Part shown: positions 8,504-18,066 of the stretch, in pieces | Layout of the letters: the number at the start of each line of letters is the position of its first letter | How positions within the stretch are numbered: the stretch's first letter is position 1 | Source: Pelosinus fermentans | Lineage (GTDB): Bacteria; Bacillota; Negativicutes; DSM-13327 | Length of the DNA stretch: 64,000 bases | Direction: 5' to 3' | Assembly: GCA_002434245.1 (NCBI GenBank) | Contig: DJJR01000022.1 | Coordinates: 62,001 to 126,000 of the forward strand | The notes under the pieces: model-generated | What the model saw: the letters and a program-made list of their open reading frames with translations, nothing else | What the model was told of the DNA's origin: nothing | Database searches by the model: none | Translations under genes and position numbers: made by a program

Positions 8504-8623
8504 GAAAGTAATTTAGGAGGAAAATAATAACAAAAAATAAGAACCTTAATTCAAGAAAAATAAAAGATATGAGAATCAAGACGATAGTGGGTTGTAGATG
8601 CCGCAAACTAAAGGATGGTGCTG

Positions 8624-10084
8624 ATGAAAAAGCATATTGCAGTGGACATCGGAGCCTCAAGTGGGCGCTTAGTAGTGGGGACCTATGAGAATGGAAAGAT
8701 TCTTTTGGAGGAAATATATCGCTTTCCTAATGGAATTGAAGAGCGAAATGGCAATTATTTTTGGAATATTGAAAAATTAATAACAGAAATTATCAATGGC
8801 CTGAAAGCAGCAAAAAAGGAAGGCATTGATGAATGCACCTTAGGTATTGATACCTGGGGCGTGGATTATGCATTGATCGACGTGGCTGGTAACCGAATTC
8901 AGGAAATCTATGCGTATCGTGATGAGCGGACTCAATCGGCCATTCAAAATGTGAAAAAACAAAAATCGTTAAAAGACATTTACAAAAAGATAGGAATTCA
9001 GTTTTTAAATTTCAATACTTTATTCCAGTTGTATGTACATGATAAAAAAGAGTTGGCGAAAGCACATAAAATACTATTGGTACCGGATTATTTATATTAT
9101 CGTTTATCAAGTCAGTTAATTAGTGAAAAAACCAATGCTTCTACCACGCAATTGTTAAATCTGGAAACAAAAGATTATGATGAAGAGTTACTGCAGTTGA
9201 TTGGTGTGAAACGCGAGCAGTTTGAAATACTGACGGAACCTGGAGAATCCTTGGGACCCATTAAGGAATCCCTCAGGAAAGAATACGATATACCCCAATG
9301 TGAATTTATTTGTGTAGCAACTCATGACACGGCTTCTGCTGTTCTTGGGGTCCCAGGTACGGAGAAAAACTTTGCTTATCTTTGCAGCGGGACATGGTCA
9401 TTAATGGGTGTGGAAAATAAGTCTCCTATAGCAAATGAACAATCCTATAATTTAAATTATACAAATGAGTGGGGGGCTTATGGCACCTATCGCTTTTTAA
9501 AAAATATTATGGGGCTTTGGCTCATTCAAGAAGTCCGCCGTCAGCTTGAAAAAGAGTATTCTTTTACGGACCTTGTTATGGAAGCGAAGAAAATAAAGCC
9601 CTTCCAATTTCTAATTGATTGTAATGACGAGTGTTTTCTAAAACCTGAAAATATGGTGAGGGAAGTGCAGCGTTATTGCCAAAAATCTGGACAATTGGTG
9701 CCACAAACAGCGGGAGAGTTAGCACGATGTATTTTTGACAGTCTTGCATTGATGTATCGCAAAACGTTAAAAGAACTTGCTTTACTGAATGAATATCCGA
9801 TTCATTCTCTGCATGTGGTTGGTGGTGGAGTACAAAATGAACTGCTTTGCCAGCTCACAGCTGATGTTGCAGAAATTCCCGTTATTGCAGGTCCCATTGA
9901 ATCGACTGCCCTTGGCAATATTATTGTGCAAATGATTAGTTGTGGTGAACTCGCGAATCTGGCAGAAGCGCGAAAGGTGATTCGGGAATCTTTTCCAATT
10001 AAAACCTATCAGCCTGCTCCCATTCATCAGATTGACGAAATCGATAAGCAGTTTGCGCAGCTAACCTCTGGCACCTTAGGATAA
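8624..10084 (+). CDS. rhaB: Rhamnulokinase
   Basis: 486 aa, FGGY sugar kinase family, phosphorylating L-rhamnulose at O1. The N-terminal phosphate loop reads HIAVDIGASSGRLVVG, GIDTWGVDYALID lies near residue 85, THDTASAVLGVPG near 235 and VVGGGVQNELLCQLTAD near 400, all in the positions expected for RhaB. The chosen start, ATG 8624, lies 9 bases after AAAGGA; an in-frame ATG at 8615 overlaps that site. It is the first gene of the catabolic operon and is followed 48 bases later by rhaA. Confidence comes from full length, intact motifs and the neighbours. Confidence 0.93.
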   Translation: MKKHIAVDIGASSGRLVVGTYENGKILLEEIYRFPNGIEERNGNYFWNIEKLITEIINGLKAAKKEGIDECTLGIDTWGVDYALIDVAGNRIQEIYAYRDERTQSAIQNVKKQKSLKDIYKKIGIQFLNFNTLFQLYVHDKKELAKAHKILLVPDYLYYRLSSQLISEKTNASTTQLLNLETKDYDEELLQLIGVKREQFEILTEPGESLGPIKESLRKEYDIPQCEFICVATHDTASAVLGVPGTEKNFAYLCSGTWSLMGVENKSPIANEQSYNLNYTNEWGAYGTYRFLKNIMGLWLIQEVRRQLEKEYSFTDLVMEAKKIKPFQFLIDCNDECFLKPENMVREVQRYCQKSGQLVPQTAGELARCIFDSLALMYRKTLKELALLNEYPIHSLHVVGGGVQNELLCQLTADVAEIPVIAGPIESTALGNIIVQMISCGELANLAEARKVIRESFPIKTYQPAPIHQIDEIDKQFAQLTSGTLG

Positions 10085-10132
10085 AAGGCAGAGAAAATAG
10101 TTATAAATTATGTAAAATAGGAGGAAGTCAAA

Positions 10133-11386
10133 ATGAGTACTGAAGTACAAAATCAGTATCAAGCTGCAAAAGCTCTTTATAAGGAATTGGGAATTGATGT
10201 AGACAAAGTACTGAAAAAATTAAGCCAAGTGAAAATCTCCATACATTGCTGGCAGGGCGATGATGTTCACGGATTCTTAAGAAATGAAGCATTATCCGGA
10301 GGCATTTCTGTGACGGGCAACTATCCAGGAGCCGCTCGTACTCCTGAGGAGCTTCGCTGCGATTTAGAAAAAGCGCTTTCCATGATTCCGGGAAAGCATA
10401 AAGTTAATTTGCATGCTATTTATGCAGATACAAAAGAAAAGGTCGATTTGGACCAATTAGAGCCGAGGCATTTCGAGACTTGGGTAGAATGGGCAAAAAA
10501 TCAGGGCCTGGGTCTGGACTTTAATCCAACTTGTTTTTCTCATCCTAAATTTCAAGATGGATTTACGATTAGTCACCCCAATCCTGAGATTCAGGAGTTC
10601 TGGATCAAACATTGCAAGGTATCACGTAAAATAGCAGAATATTTTGGCAGAGAACTGCAGCAGACCTGTGTCACTAATTTTTGGTTTCCCGATGGTTTCA
10701 AGGATGTGCCTATTGATCGTATGGCACCTAGAAAACGGATGAAAGAAGCCCTTGATGAAGTATTTGCAGAAAAAATAGATTCTCAATTTAATGTGGATGC
10801 AGTAGAAAGTAAACTTTTCGGTATCGGATCCGAAAGTTACGTAGTTGGTTCTCATGAATTCTGCATGAGTTATGCTCTTAAAAATAATAAAGTAATTTGT
10901 CTGGATGCGGGACATTTTCATCCGACAGAAACCATCTCAAATAAACTTTCAGCGATCGCATTATTTGATACCCAGATTTTATTGCATGTAAGCCGCCCTG
11001 TACGCTGGGATAGTGATCATGTTGTCATTATGGATGATGAATTGCAAGAAATCGCCAAAGAATTGGTACGCAATCATTTATTGGGTAAAGTACATATTGG
11101 ATTAGATTACTTTGATGCCAGCATCAATCGCATTGCTGCATGGGTCATTGGCGCGCGTAATATGCTTAAGGCGCTGCTTCGTGCCATGTTGGAGCCGACG
11201 GATAGGCTGAGAAAGGCAGAAGTAACAGCTGATTTTACAACTCGCCTGGCAATTTTAGAAGAACTAAAATCCTATCCATTTGGTGCGATTTGGGATTACT
11301 ATTGTCAGCAAAATCAAGTTCCAGTGCGAGATGCCTGGCTAACAGAAGTGAAACAATATGAGGCAGAGGTATTGCAAAAACGGTAA
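10133..11386 (+). CDS. rhaA: L-rhamnose isomerase
   Basis: 417 aa, full length for RhaA, which converts L-rhamnose to L-rhamnulose in the cytoplasm using divalent metal. Family-typical stretches include [13 protein letters not shown] near residue 36, [14 protein letters not shown] near 128, [10 protein letters not shown] near 182, DAGHFHPTE near 260 and [14 protein letters not shown] near 285; the His and Asp residues of these motifs form the metal sites in known enzymes. A good ribosome site (AGGAGG) precedes ATG 10133. It lies between rhaB and rhaD, the classical three-step pathway in one transcript. Confidence 0.95.
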   Translation: MSTEVQNQYQAAKALYKELGIDVDKVLKKLSQVKISIHCWQGDDVHGFLRNEALSGGISVTGNYPGAARTPEELRCDLEKALSMIPGKHKVNLHAIYADTKEKVDLDQLEPRHFETWVEWAKNQGLGLDFNPTCFSHPKFQDGFTISHPNPEIQEFWIKHCKVSRKIAEYFGRELQQTCVTNFWFPDGFKDVPIDRMAPRKRMKEALDEVFAEKIDSQFNVDAVESKLFGIGSESYVVGSHEFCMSYALKNNKVICLDAGHFHPTETISNKLSAIALFDTQILLHVSRPVRWDSDHVVIMDDELQEIAKELVRNHLLGKVHIGLDYFDASINRIAAWVIGARNMLKALLRAMLEPTDRLRKAEVTADFTTRLAILEELKSYPFGAIWDYYCQQNQVPVRDAWLTEVKQYEAEVLQKR

Positions 11387-11421
11387 TTGATGCGCGTAAA
11401 AGAGTAATGGGAGGAATGGAT

Positions 11422-12261
11422 ATGAGTTTCATGATCGAGCATAAAATCCCTTTTGTAAGAGAGATGATGGAGGTTACCCGCAACCTGTGGGAAATGGGCT
11501 GGGGTGAACGCAATGGCGGAAATATTAGTTATCTGATTCAGGAAAATATCGTAAAACAATACATAAATGTGCTGGATGTAAAACGCAGTGTTAGTTTGCC
11601 TTTTCCCGTTCCGGAGTTGGCGGGAAAATACTTTATCGTGACGGGGACGGGGAAATATTTTAAAAATGTAGTAATGAATCCAGAGGAAAATTTAGGTGTG
11701 ATTCGGGTTAATCGTGACGGGAATGGAATTGAAATCCTATGGGGATATAAAGACGGCAGTTTGCCAACCAGTGAGTTAGCAGCACATTTTATGAGCCATA
11801 TTGAACGCTTGAAGAAAGATGAAAATCATCGTGTTATTATGCATACCCATGCAACCAATGTATTGGCGATGACCTTTGTACATGATCTTGACGAAAAGAA
11901 ATTTACGAAAACCCTGTGGCAAATGTGTACCGAATGCTTAGTGGTTTTTCCCGATGGCATAGGGGTCATCCCATGGATTGTTCCAGGGACTAACGAAATT
12001 GGCGAGAGTACAGCTCAAAAAATGAAAGATTTTCGTTTAGTAATCTGGCCGCAGCATGGAATTTTCGGTGCAGGTACAACCATAGATGAAACCTTTGGTT
12101 TAATTGAAACAGTTGAAAAAGCAGCGCAAATCTATATGTTAATTAGCTCTCATAAAGGCGGAGTGCAGCAAAGTCTTACGGACCAGGAATTAATTGATTT
12201 AGCAAAAGAATTTGGCGTAGAACCAATAACTGGAGTATTAGATATCGGTAAGTACTCTTAA
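11422..12261 (+). CDS. rhaD: Rhamnulose-1-phosphate aldolase
   Basis: 279 aa class II (zinc) aldolase splitting L-rhamnulose-1-phosphate into dihydroxyacetone phosphate and L-lactaldehyde. NGGNISYLI near residue 34 is the substrate-phosphate motif, the zinc histidines are in MHTHATN near 138, and HGIFGAG carries the third His. Three in-frame ATGs (11407, 11416, 11422) are possible; ATG 11422 is chosen because GGGAGGA at 11409-11415 is then 6 bases upstream. Follows rhaA by 35 bases. The lactaldehyde product would need a reductase or dehydrogenase that is not in this window. Confidence 0.93.
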   Translation: MSFMIEHKIPFVREMMEVTRNLWEMGWGERNGGNISYLIQENIVKQYINVLDVKRSVSLPFPVPELAGKYFIVTGTGKYFKNVVMNPEENLGVIRVNRDGNGIEILWGYKDGSLPTSELAAHFMSHIERLKKDENHRVIMHTHATNVLAMTFVHDLDEKKFTKTLWQMCTECLVVFPDGIGVIPWIVPGTNEIGESTAQKMKDFRLVIWPQHGIFGAGTTIDETFGLIETVEKAAQIYMLISSHKGGVQQSLTDQELIDLAKEFGVEPITGVLDIGKYS

Positions 12262-12287
12262 TCAATTAAAGATTGGAGGAGAGCAGG

Positions 12288-13781
12288 GTGACCTCAGATT
12301 ATATCATTCAATTAAAGCATATCAGCAAAACATTTGGCGGCATTAAGGCGCTAGATGATGTATCTTTAGATATTAGGCGTGGTGAAGTTCATGCACTTGT
12401 AGGGGAGAATGGAGCGGGGAAATCCACCTTAATTAAGGTATTGTCTGGTGTTCATTTTCCAGATGATGGTGCCGAAATCTATATTAATAATGAAAAAGTC
12501 ATCATACGAAATCCAATGGATGCTATTCGCAAGGGGATTTCTGTTATTTATCAAGATATTAGCTTGTTTCCCAATCTAACGGTTGCCGAGAACATTTGCA
12601 TTGGCAATGATGAAGTGTGGAAAAGAAAGCTGAATTGGTCTCAGATTCAGCAATTGGCTGAATCTGCCATTGCCAAAGTAGGGGCAGCGATTGATCCTTA
12701 CATGATGCTAAAAGATTTGAATTTGGCTTCTCAGCAAATTGTTGCCATTGCCAGAGCGATTAGTTTCGACGCCAGCTTAATTATTATGGACGAACCTACA
12801 TCCACTTTATCATCAGGGGAAGTAGAGAATCTCTATCAGATTATTGACAATCTGCGGAAAAACAACATCGCCGTTTTATTTATCAGTCATAAATTTGACG
12901 AAATCTATCATGTTGCTGCCCGCGTAACCATATTGAGAGATGGTAAATTTATCGCTGCTCATGATATACAGGATGTGGATCGCCCGGAATTAATACGGTT
13001 AATGGTTGGCAGGGATGTAGAATATATCTCTATGAATGCTGAAAAAATCTGGGATGAAGAAGTGTTAAAGGTGAATCATCTGAGTAAAAAAGGAAATTTT
13101 CGTGATATTTCCTTTACATTAAGGAAAGGTGAAATTATTGGGATCACAGGGCTGGTCGGCTCAGGACGCAGCGAATTGGCAAAGGCAATCTTTGGTCTCA
13201 ATAAGCCGGATTCTGGTGAGATCATTTTGAATGGCAGCACGATTACCATTGCATCTTCCAATGATGCTGTTCAATACGGTATTGGCTATGTGCCGGAAAA
13301 TAGACAACTGGAAGGACTCATTGGCAAAAGCAGCGTCTGCCAGAACATCACTTTATCCATTTTAAAAAGCCTTTGTAATTCCTATAAATGTGTGGATGTA
13401 ACCAAAGAGAGACAGCTTGCTCAGGAATATGTTGAAAAACTGGATGTCAGGCCTAAAGACCTGGACAAATTGGTTGGGCAGTTAAGCGGCGGCAATCAGC
13501 AAAAAGTAGTTCTGGCAAAATGGCTGGTTACGAACCCCAAGGTTTTAATTACAGATGAACCCACAAGCGGTGTAGATATAGGGGCAAAAATTGAAATCCA
13601 TAAAGTGCTGCGGCAATTGGCTAATAACGGCATCGGTGTAATCGTCATTTCCTCGGAGCTGCCTGAAATATTAGCAGTGAGTGATAAAATACTCATCATG
13701 CGGCAAGGCAGTATCGTTAGCGTTATCGATAAAGATCTTGCAACCCAAGAAGCCATCTTAGCAAAAGCCTTGGGAGCATAA
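12288..13781 (+). CDS. rhaT: Sugar ABC transporter ATP-binding protein (rhamnose)
   Basis: 497 aa with two ABC cassettes, as in RbsA/RhaT-type sugar importers. Cassette 1 has Walker A GENGAGKST near residue 40 and Walker B LIIMDEPTS near 160, with a changed signature (LASQQIVAIARAI). Cassette 2 has a weak Walker A (GLVGSGRSELAKAI), a clear signature LSGGNQQK and ITDEPTSGVD. Unequal cassettes are normal for this family. GTG 12288 is chosen as start since GGAGGAG at 12275-12281 precedes it by 6 bases; an in-frame TTG at 12273 would leave no ribosome site. Rhamnose as substrate is inferred from the operon. Confidence 0.88.
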   Translation: MTSDYIIQLKHISKTFGGIKALDDVSLDIRRGEVHALVGENGAGKSTLIKVLSGVHFPDDGAEIYINNEKVIIRNPMDAIRKGISVIYQDISLFPNLTVAENICIGNDEVWKRKLNWSQIQQLAESAIAKVGAAIDPYMMLKDLNLASQQIVAIARAISFDASLIIMDEPTSTLSSGEVENLYQIIDNLRKNNIAVLFISHKFDEIYHVAARVTILRDGKFIAAHDIQDVDRPELIRLMVGRDVEYISMNAEKIWDEEVLKVNHLSKKGNFRDISFTLRKGEIIGITGLVGSGRSELAKAIFGLNKPDSGEIILNGSTITIASSNDAVQYGIGYVPENRQLEGLIGKSSVCQNITLSILKSLCNSYKCVDVTKERQLAQEYVEKLDVRPKDLDKLVGQLSGGNQQKVVLAKWLVTNPKVLITDEPTSGVDIGAKIEIHKVLRQLANNGIGVIVISSELPEILAVSDKILIMRQGSIVSVIDKDLATQEAILAKALGA

Positions 13782-13816
13782 AGGGTAACCCTATTATGAG
13801 AAAAGGAGGATGCACG

Positions 13817-14809
13817 ATGAATGATTTGCTTAAAAAACGTGAGTTTGTCATGTTTATGATGCTCATGGTTATTAGTTTATGTATATCACTTATAGCCCCT
13901 GCATTTCTGACACCGTCGAATTTACTCAGTATCGTTATGAATAATATTATTTTAGCCATTATGGCTATGGGTATGACGTTAGTGATTGTTACATCCGGTA
14001 TTGATGTATCCGTTGGCTCTCAATTGGGCTTTGCAGCCATATTTGTTGGTTTGGTAGCCTTAATTCCTGGTTCTAATATCTTTACTGTTCTGGTTGTGGG
14101 AGTTGTTAGTGGAATTGTATTAGGACTTTTAAATGGTATATTGATTGCCGGTGCTGAGATACCAGCCATCGTCGTTACCTTAGGCACCATGAATATTTTC
14201 CGGGGAAGTTTGCTGTTATATACAAATGGAAAATGGGTTACCGCATTGCCTGCCTGGTACACAAGCCTGTATAACACTTCCGTAATGGGAATTCCCATTC
14301 CCATTATCATTTTGCTATTGGTGATTGGGGTAACCCATTTCATTGCGCAGCATACTCGCCTGGGGCGGAGTATCTACGCCTTAGGAGGCAATCCCGCCAT
14401 AGCATCACGGGTGGGTATCAATACAGGAATGGTAACCATGTTTGCCTTTGCCTATATGGGTGCATTAACGGGAATTTCCAGTATCTTATATGGTGCCCAG
14501 TTAGCAACCATTGATCCGAATGCAGGGACATCCTTTGAATTAATGGTTATTTCGGCTGTCGTTATCGGTGGTGCAAATGTTCTGGGCGGAAGCGGCAGTT
14601 TGCTGGGCAGCCTGATTGGCGTGCTGATTCTTGGTGTATTGCAAAACGGTATTATTTTGATGCGCATAGAGCCTTACTGGCAGAATGTAGTGGTTGGATT
14701 AATCTTAATTACTGCTGTAACTCTGGATGTTGTGAATAACCGTAAAAAAGAAGAGCGCAAAAAAGTAATCTATGTTGCCGAAGAAGTAAAGGCAGGTGGC
14801 AGCATATGA
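13817..14809 (+). CDS. rhaP: Sugar ABC transporter permease 1 (rhamnose)
   Basis: 330 aa, strongly hydrophobic, with about eight to ten membrane segments, of the BPD_transp_2 family that includes RbsC. Hallmarks are TLVIVTSGIDVSVGSQLGF near residue 50, PAIVVTLGTMNIFRG near 118 and GGANVLGGSGSLLGS near 252. ATG 13817 is chosen over ATG 13796 because AAAGGAGG lies between the two. Its stop overlaps the second permease start by ATGA, indicating coupled synthesis of the two halves of the membrane channel. Confidence 0.87.
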   Translation: MNDLLKKREFVMFMMLMVISLCISLIAPAFLTPSNLLSIVMNNIILAIMAMGMTLVIVTSGIDVSVGSQLGFAAIFVGLVALIPGSNIFTVLVVGVVSGIVLGLLNGILIAGAEIPAIVVTLGTMNIFRGSLLLYTNGKWVTALPAWYTSLYNTSVMGIPIPIIILLLVIGVTHFIAQHTRLGRSIYALGGNPAIASRVGINTGMVTMFAFAYMGALTGISSILYGAQLATIDPNAGTSFELMVISAVVIGGANVLGGSGSLLGSLIGVLILGVLQNGIILMRIEPYWQNVVVGLILITAVTLDVVNNRKKEERKKVIYVAEEVKAGGSI

Positions 14810-15774
14810 TTGGGATTAAGCGGTCTCACGAATTGATTCTGCTGCTGTTTTTCATCGGTTTGATTATCATTATGAGCTTACTGGCACCTTCATTTTTAAC
14901 AATTAATAATCTTTTATCTGTTACCCAGCAAATGTCAGAATTCGGGATCTTAGCATTGGGCGTCACGGTTATTATTATTACTTCTGGTATTGATCTTTCT
15001 GTCGGGTCCATTGCTGGTTTGACTACCATTGTGATTGCCATGAGTTATGGCTGGTCCGGCAGCCTTGTTGCAGCGATTCTGCTAGGAATCCTGGCGGGAG
15101 CATTATGCGGTGCATTTAATGGAGTATTGATCGCGAAAATTGGCGTACCGCCGATGCTGGTAACCTTGGGAACGATGACATTCTTCAATGGTATTGCATT
15201 GGTGCTAAGTAAAGGAAATGCGATTTCGGACTTTCCTGAGGAATTTTACTTTGCAGGGCAGGGTTACTTGTTTGGCAATATACCAGTGCAAACCGTAATC
15301 TTTCTGGTGCTGGCAATCTTGACCTCTCTTTTATTATCCAAGACACCTTGGGGGAGAAGAGTATATGCAGTAGGCAATAATTCCGTTGCTGCTGTATTTT
15401 CTGGGGTGCAGGTTGATAAAGTGCTGCTGTATGTCTATATCTTTGCAGGTATCATGGCGGCTATTTCTGGTTGGATTATCTCCTCCAGGGTTTCTACTGC
15501 CAGAGCAGATCTGGGGGCCGTATATCTAATGCAAAGTATTGCAGCTACAGTCCTAGGAGGAACGAATATTGCTGGGGGTTCCGGTACGATTTTTGGTACG
15601 GTAATTGGTGTCAGTGTCTTTGCAGTGTTGGCTAATGGACTAAATCTGATTGGAGTAAGTCCTTTTGCCCAAAACTTATTGATGGGCCTGGCTTTGATTG
15701 TGGTGCTTCTCATTAGCAACATGTCGATTATCAAAAGAAAAATTACCATCTTTATAAAATTGAATTTCAACTAA
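14806..15774 (+). CDS. rhaQ: Sugar ABC transporter permease 2 (rhamnose)
   Basis: 322 aa paralogue of the preceding permease, with the same pattern of membrane helices and the family stretches VIIITSGIDLSVGSIAGL near residue 52, PPMLVTLGTMTFFNG near 114 and LGGTNIAGGSGTIFG near 246. Rhamnose importers of this type use two different permeases rather than a homodimer, which fits the pair here. Starts within the stop codon of permease 1. Followed by a 134-base gap before the binding protein. Confidence 0.87.
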   Translation: MIGIKRSHELILLLFFIGLIIIMSLLAPSFLTINNLLSVTQQMSEFGILALGVTVIIITSGIDLSVGSIAGLTTIVIAMSYGWSGSLVAAILLGILAGALCGAFNGVLIAKIGVPPMLVTLGTMTFFNGIALVLSKGNAISDFPEEFYFAGQGYLFGNIPVQTVIFLVLAILTSLLLSKTPWGRRVYAVGNNSVAAVFSGVQVDKVLLYVYIFAGIMAAISGWIISSRVSTARADLGAVYLMQSIAATVLGGTNIAGGSGTIFGTVIGVSVFAVLANGLNLIGVSPFAQNLLMGLALIVVLLISNMSIIKRKITIFIKLNFN

Positions 15775-15789
15775 TGCTGGTCGTAGAAG

Positions 15790-15877
15790 TACCCGGTTTT
15801 AACAGCAAGGCTCATAGGTACATCAAAATGAAAGGAGGAACTGTAGGCAGAGCCTGATTCGGAACCAGTATCGGGTA
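15790..15877 (+). other. Imperfect hairpin between permease and binding-protein genes
   Basis: TACCCG at 15790-15795 can pair with CGGGTA at 15872-15877, and GGTT with AACC just inside. No T-run follows. Such structures between membrane and binding-protein genes can protect part of the message; here this is only a suggestion. Confidence 0.35.
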
Positions 15878-15908
15878 TTTCAAAAATATAATAATGAGGT
15901 GACTTGGA

Positions 15909-16931
15909 ATGAAAGCTAAAAAGACAGTTACAATGTTATTGGTTTTTATGTTTGTTGCATTGCTGTTGACGGGATGCAGCAGCAGCAGTAATGCTCCAAA
16001 AGCAGATAGTGGAGGAAAAACGGACAAGAAAGTAGTCGCAATGGTTCCTAAGGTAATGGGCAGTCCTTATTTTGATACTTGTGCAGAAGGTGCCAAGAAA
16101 GTAGCAGCTGAATTTGGCTTTGAATTTCTCTATACAGGTCCAACTACTGCAGATGCAGCACAACAGGTAAATATCATTCAAGACTTAATTAACAAAAAAG
16201 TCGATGTCTTGATCGTTGCTGCAAACGATGCACAATCCGTTGCTCCAGCTCTTAAGAAAGCAAAGGCAGCGGGAATTAAAGTAATGACCTATGATGCTGA
16301 TTCTACACCTGACGCTCGTGATTTATTTATTAATCAAACGACTCCTGAAATACTTGGCCGTCACATTATGGACAATGTAGCGAAAGAAATCGGCGGCAGT
16401 GGTGAATATGCGATCTTAACGGCATCCTTAACTGCCTCGAATCAAAATGTCTGGATTAAGTGGATGAAAGAGCAGCAGGCTGCTAAATATCCTAATATTA
16501 CTCTTGTAACCATTGCACCAAGTGAAGAAGATCAGCAAAAAGCATTTGCACAAACCCAGAATTTAGTGAAGGCTTACCCTAATTTAAAGGGAATTGCTGC
16601 CTTATCCACCGTTGCTGAGCCCGGTGCTGCACAGGCGATTGAACAATTAAACGTAATTGGAAAAATCAAGCTGGTTGGTTTGGCTACGCCAAATGGAATG
16701 AGACAATATCTAAAGAGCGGCGCAGCCCAAAGTGCTACTTTATGGGATGTTGGTAAGCTTGGCTATTTGAGTATGTATATGGCCAAGCAGCTTATTGACG
16801 GGAAAACTCCCACTGATGGTATGGATGTCCCTACTGTAGGTAAAGTTGCTTATAAAGCCGATAATAAAGAAATTATTATGGGAGAGCCTTTAGATTTTAC
16901 TAAGGAGAATGTAGATACTTTTAATTTCTAA
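15909..16931 (+). CDS. rhaS: Rhamnose-binding lipoprotein of the ABC transporter
   Basis: 340 aa periplasmic-binding-protein type 1 fold, Peripla_BP_4 group, as used for ribose and rhamnose. A positively charged start and hydrophobic stretch lead to the lipobox LLTGC (Cys23), so the mature protein is lipid-anchored outside the membrane. The sequence VAMVPKVMGSPYFDTCAEGAKKVA is the usual start of the first lobe, and IIQDLINKKVDVLIVAAND follows near residue 95. Preceded by GAGGTGA. It lies directly before the mutarotase gene. Symbol follows the rhaSTPQ naming for rhamnose importers, not the AraC-type activator of the same name. Confidence 0.87.
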   Translation: MKAKKTVTMLLVFMFVALLLTGCSSSSNAPKADSGGKTDKKVVAMVPKVMGSPYFDTCAEGAKKVAAEFGFEFLYTGPTTADAAQQVNIIQDLINKKVDVLIVAANDAQSVAPALKKAKAAGIKVMTYDADSTPDARDLFINQTTPEILGRHIMDNVAKEIGGSGEYAILTASLTASNQNVWIKWMKEQQAAKYPNITLVTIAPSEEDQQKAFAQTQNLVKAYPNLKGIAALSTVAEPGAAQAIEQLNVIGKIKLVGLATPNGMRQYLKSGAAQSATLWDVGKLGYLSMYMAKQLIDGKTPTDGMDVPTVGKVAYKADNKEIIMGEPLDFTKENVDTFNF

Positions 16932-16947
16932 AAGGGATGGGGTATAA

Positions 16948-17262
16948 ATGATTCGTAAAGCATGCCTTATGAAGGTGTTTGCCGGTTGTCACACTGAGTA
17001 TAAACGAAGGCATGATGAAATATGGCCGGAAATGGTGCAAATGCTTAAAGAATATGGTGCACACCGTTATTCCATCCATCTTGATCCTGCCAGTAATACC
17101 TTATTTGCCTATTTGGAGATTGAGGATGAAGAAAGATGGAATAAAAGTGTCCAGACCCAGATCTGTCAAAAATGGTGGGACTATATGAAAGATATAATGG
17201 AGACCAATCCGGATAATTCTCCAATCGTCGTGAATTTACAAGAGGTATTTTATCAAGAATAA
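16948..17262 (+). CDS. rhaM: L-rhamnose mutarotase
   Basis: 104 aa, the full length of the RhaM/YiiL family, which interconverts the alpha and beta anomers of L-rhamnose so that the isomerase is supplied. Typical stretches are EYKRRHDEIWPEM (with the catalytic His), YSIHLDPASNTLFAYLEIED and KWWDYMKDIMETNPDNSP. Starts 17 bases after the binding protein stop and is followed by a strong terminator, so it closes the rhamnose operon. Confidence 0.93.
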   Translation: MIRKACLMKVFAGCHTEYKRRHDEIWPEMVQMLKEYGAHRYSIHLDPASNTLFAYLEIEDEERWNKSVQTQICQKWWDYMKDIMETNPDNSPIVVNLQEVFYQE

Positions 17263-17284
17263 CATATAGAAATGAGATAAAAAG

Positions 17285-17312
17285 GGAGCTGTATCAAGAC
17301 AGCTCCTTTTTT
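17285..17312 (+). terminator. Terminator of the rhamnose operon
   Basis: GGAGCTGT and ACAGCTCC pair around a 6-base loop, followed by TTTTTT. A textbook intrinsic terminator 22 bases after rhaM. Confidence 0.88.
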
Positions 17313-17315
17313 GTT

Positions 17316-17463
17316 GTATCAGAATTTATAAGTTTAGGGGAATGTTGAACGCAGAGGACACAGAGTTCACAGAGAGCACAGAGGTTTTTAACCTTATCTA
17401 TTTTTTCTCAGTGTTCTCTGCGTCTCTGCGGTTCGGTTTACTTTCTATGTTTTAAAGGACGCG
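17316..17463. repeat. Class A repeat, copy 2 (right flank of rhamnose module)
   Basis: Direct copy of the repeat at 7220-7369, with the same outer sequences (GTATCAGAATTTATAAG at the left, TTTTAAAGGACGCG at the right) and the same purine/pyrimidine halves, here GAACGCAGAGGACACAGAG and CTCTGCGTCTCTGCGGTTCG. The 9.9 kb between the two copies is exactly the rhamnose module. Confidence 0.78.
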
Positions 17464-17498
17464 TAACGTTTTTCTTATTGATTTTAATCAGAAAATGA

Positions 17499-17527
17499 TT
17501 GCTATATTTACGAATCGTAATTATAAT
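17499..17527 (+). promoter_or_regulatory. Promoter with palindromic operator for the Lrp-family gene
   Basis: TTGCTA at 17499-17504, a 17-base spacer and TATAAT at 17522-17527. A perfect palindrome TTACGAATCGTAA fills the spacer at 17508-17520, an ideal position for repression by the gene's own product, as is common for Lrp-family proteins. Confidence 0.6.
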
Positions 17528-17557
17528 CATATTAAAACTTATCAATAGGAGGAATAT

Positions 17558-18007
17558 ATGATAGATAATTTTGATTTAAAAGTGGTAAAGCAACTAATGG
17601 AAAAGGCGCGTACTACTTGGGCAGAATTAGGGATTATCTTAGGATTATCAGCTCCAGCAGCTGCTGAACGCGTTCATAAGCTAGAGGAGCGCGGTATTAT
17701 TAAAGGATATTGTGCAATAGTAGACCCTGAAGCAATTGGCTATGGTTTAGCTGCATATATTGCTGTATATCTTGAAAAGCCTGAACATCGAAAAGGATTT
17801 CTGGAATTTGTGCAAGATACGAAGGAAATACAAGAATGTCACCATATTGCTGGGGACGAGGACTATGTGCTGAAAGTACGGTGTAAAGGGACGCGTGACT
17901 TAGAGCGGATAGTGAGTGATAAAATCAAATCCATTCCAGGTGTTGCTAAAACGCGTACTACGGTCATTTTATCTACAGTAAAAGAAACTCCTATATTACC
18001 TACATAG
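17558..18007 (+). CDS. Lrp/AsnC-family transcriptional regulator
   Basis: 149 aa. The first 55 residues form the AsnC-type helix-turn-helix (TWAELGIILGLSAPAAAERVHKLEERGIIKGY), followed by the RAM ligand-binding and oligomerisation domain (AAYIAVYLE, HHIAGDEDYVLKV, IPGVAKTRTTVILSTVKETPILPT). It lies 59 bases before a LysE-type exporter; Lrp-family regulators often control such exporters in response to an amino acid. A palindrome in its own promoter suggests autoregulation. Confidence 0.87.
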   Translation: MIDNFDLKVVKQLMEKARTTWAELGIILGLSAPAAAERVHKLEERGIIKGYCAIVDPEAIGYGLAAYIAVYLEKPEHRKGFLEFVQDTKEIQECHHIAGDEDYVLKVRCKGTRDLERIVSDKIKSIPGVAKTRTTVILSTVKETPILPT

Positions 18008-18066
18008 AGAAGGCTGGAGTTAGGTAGTATTTCACTGGATAAAACGATAGAGAGGAAGTCTTGCAG

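Noticed and set aside
8515..8560. Leader peptide gene after the AGGAGG downstream of the rha promoter
   Set aside because: No ATG, GTG or TTG occurs at a usable distance from that site.
7220..17463. Composite transposon around the rhamnose genes
   Set aside because: The flanking repeats carry no transposase and no clear target-site duplication was seen; they belong to a repeat class found elsewhere in the window.
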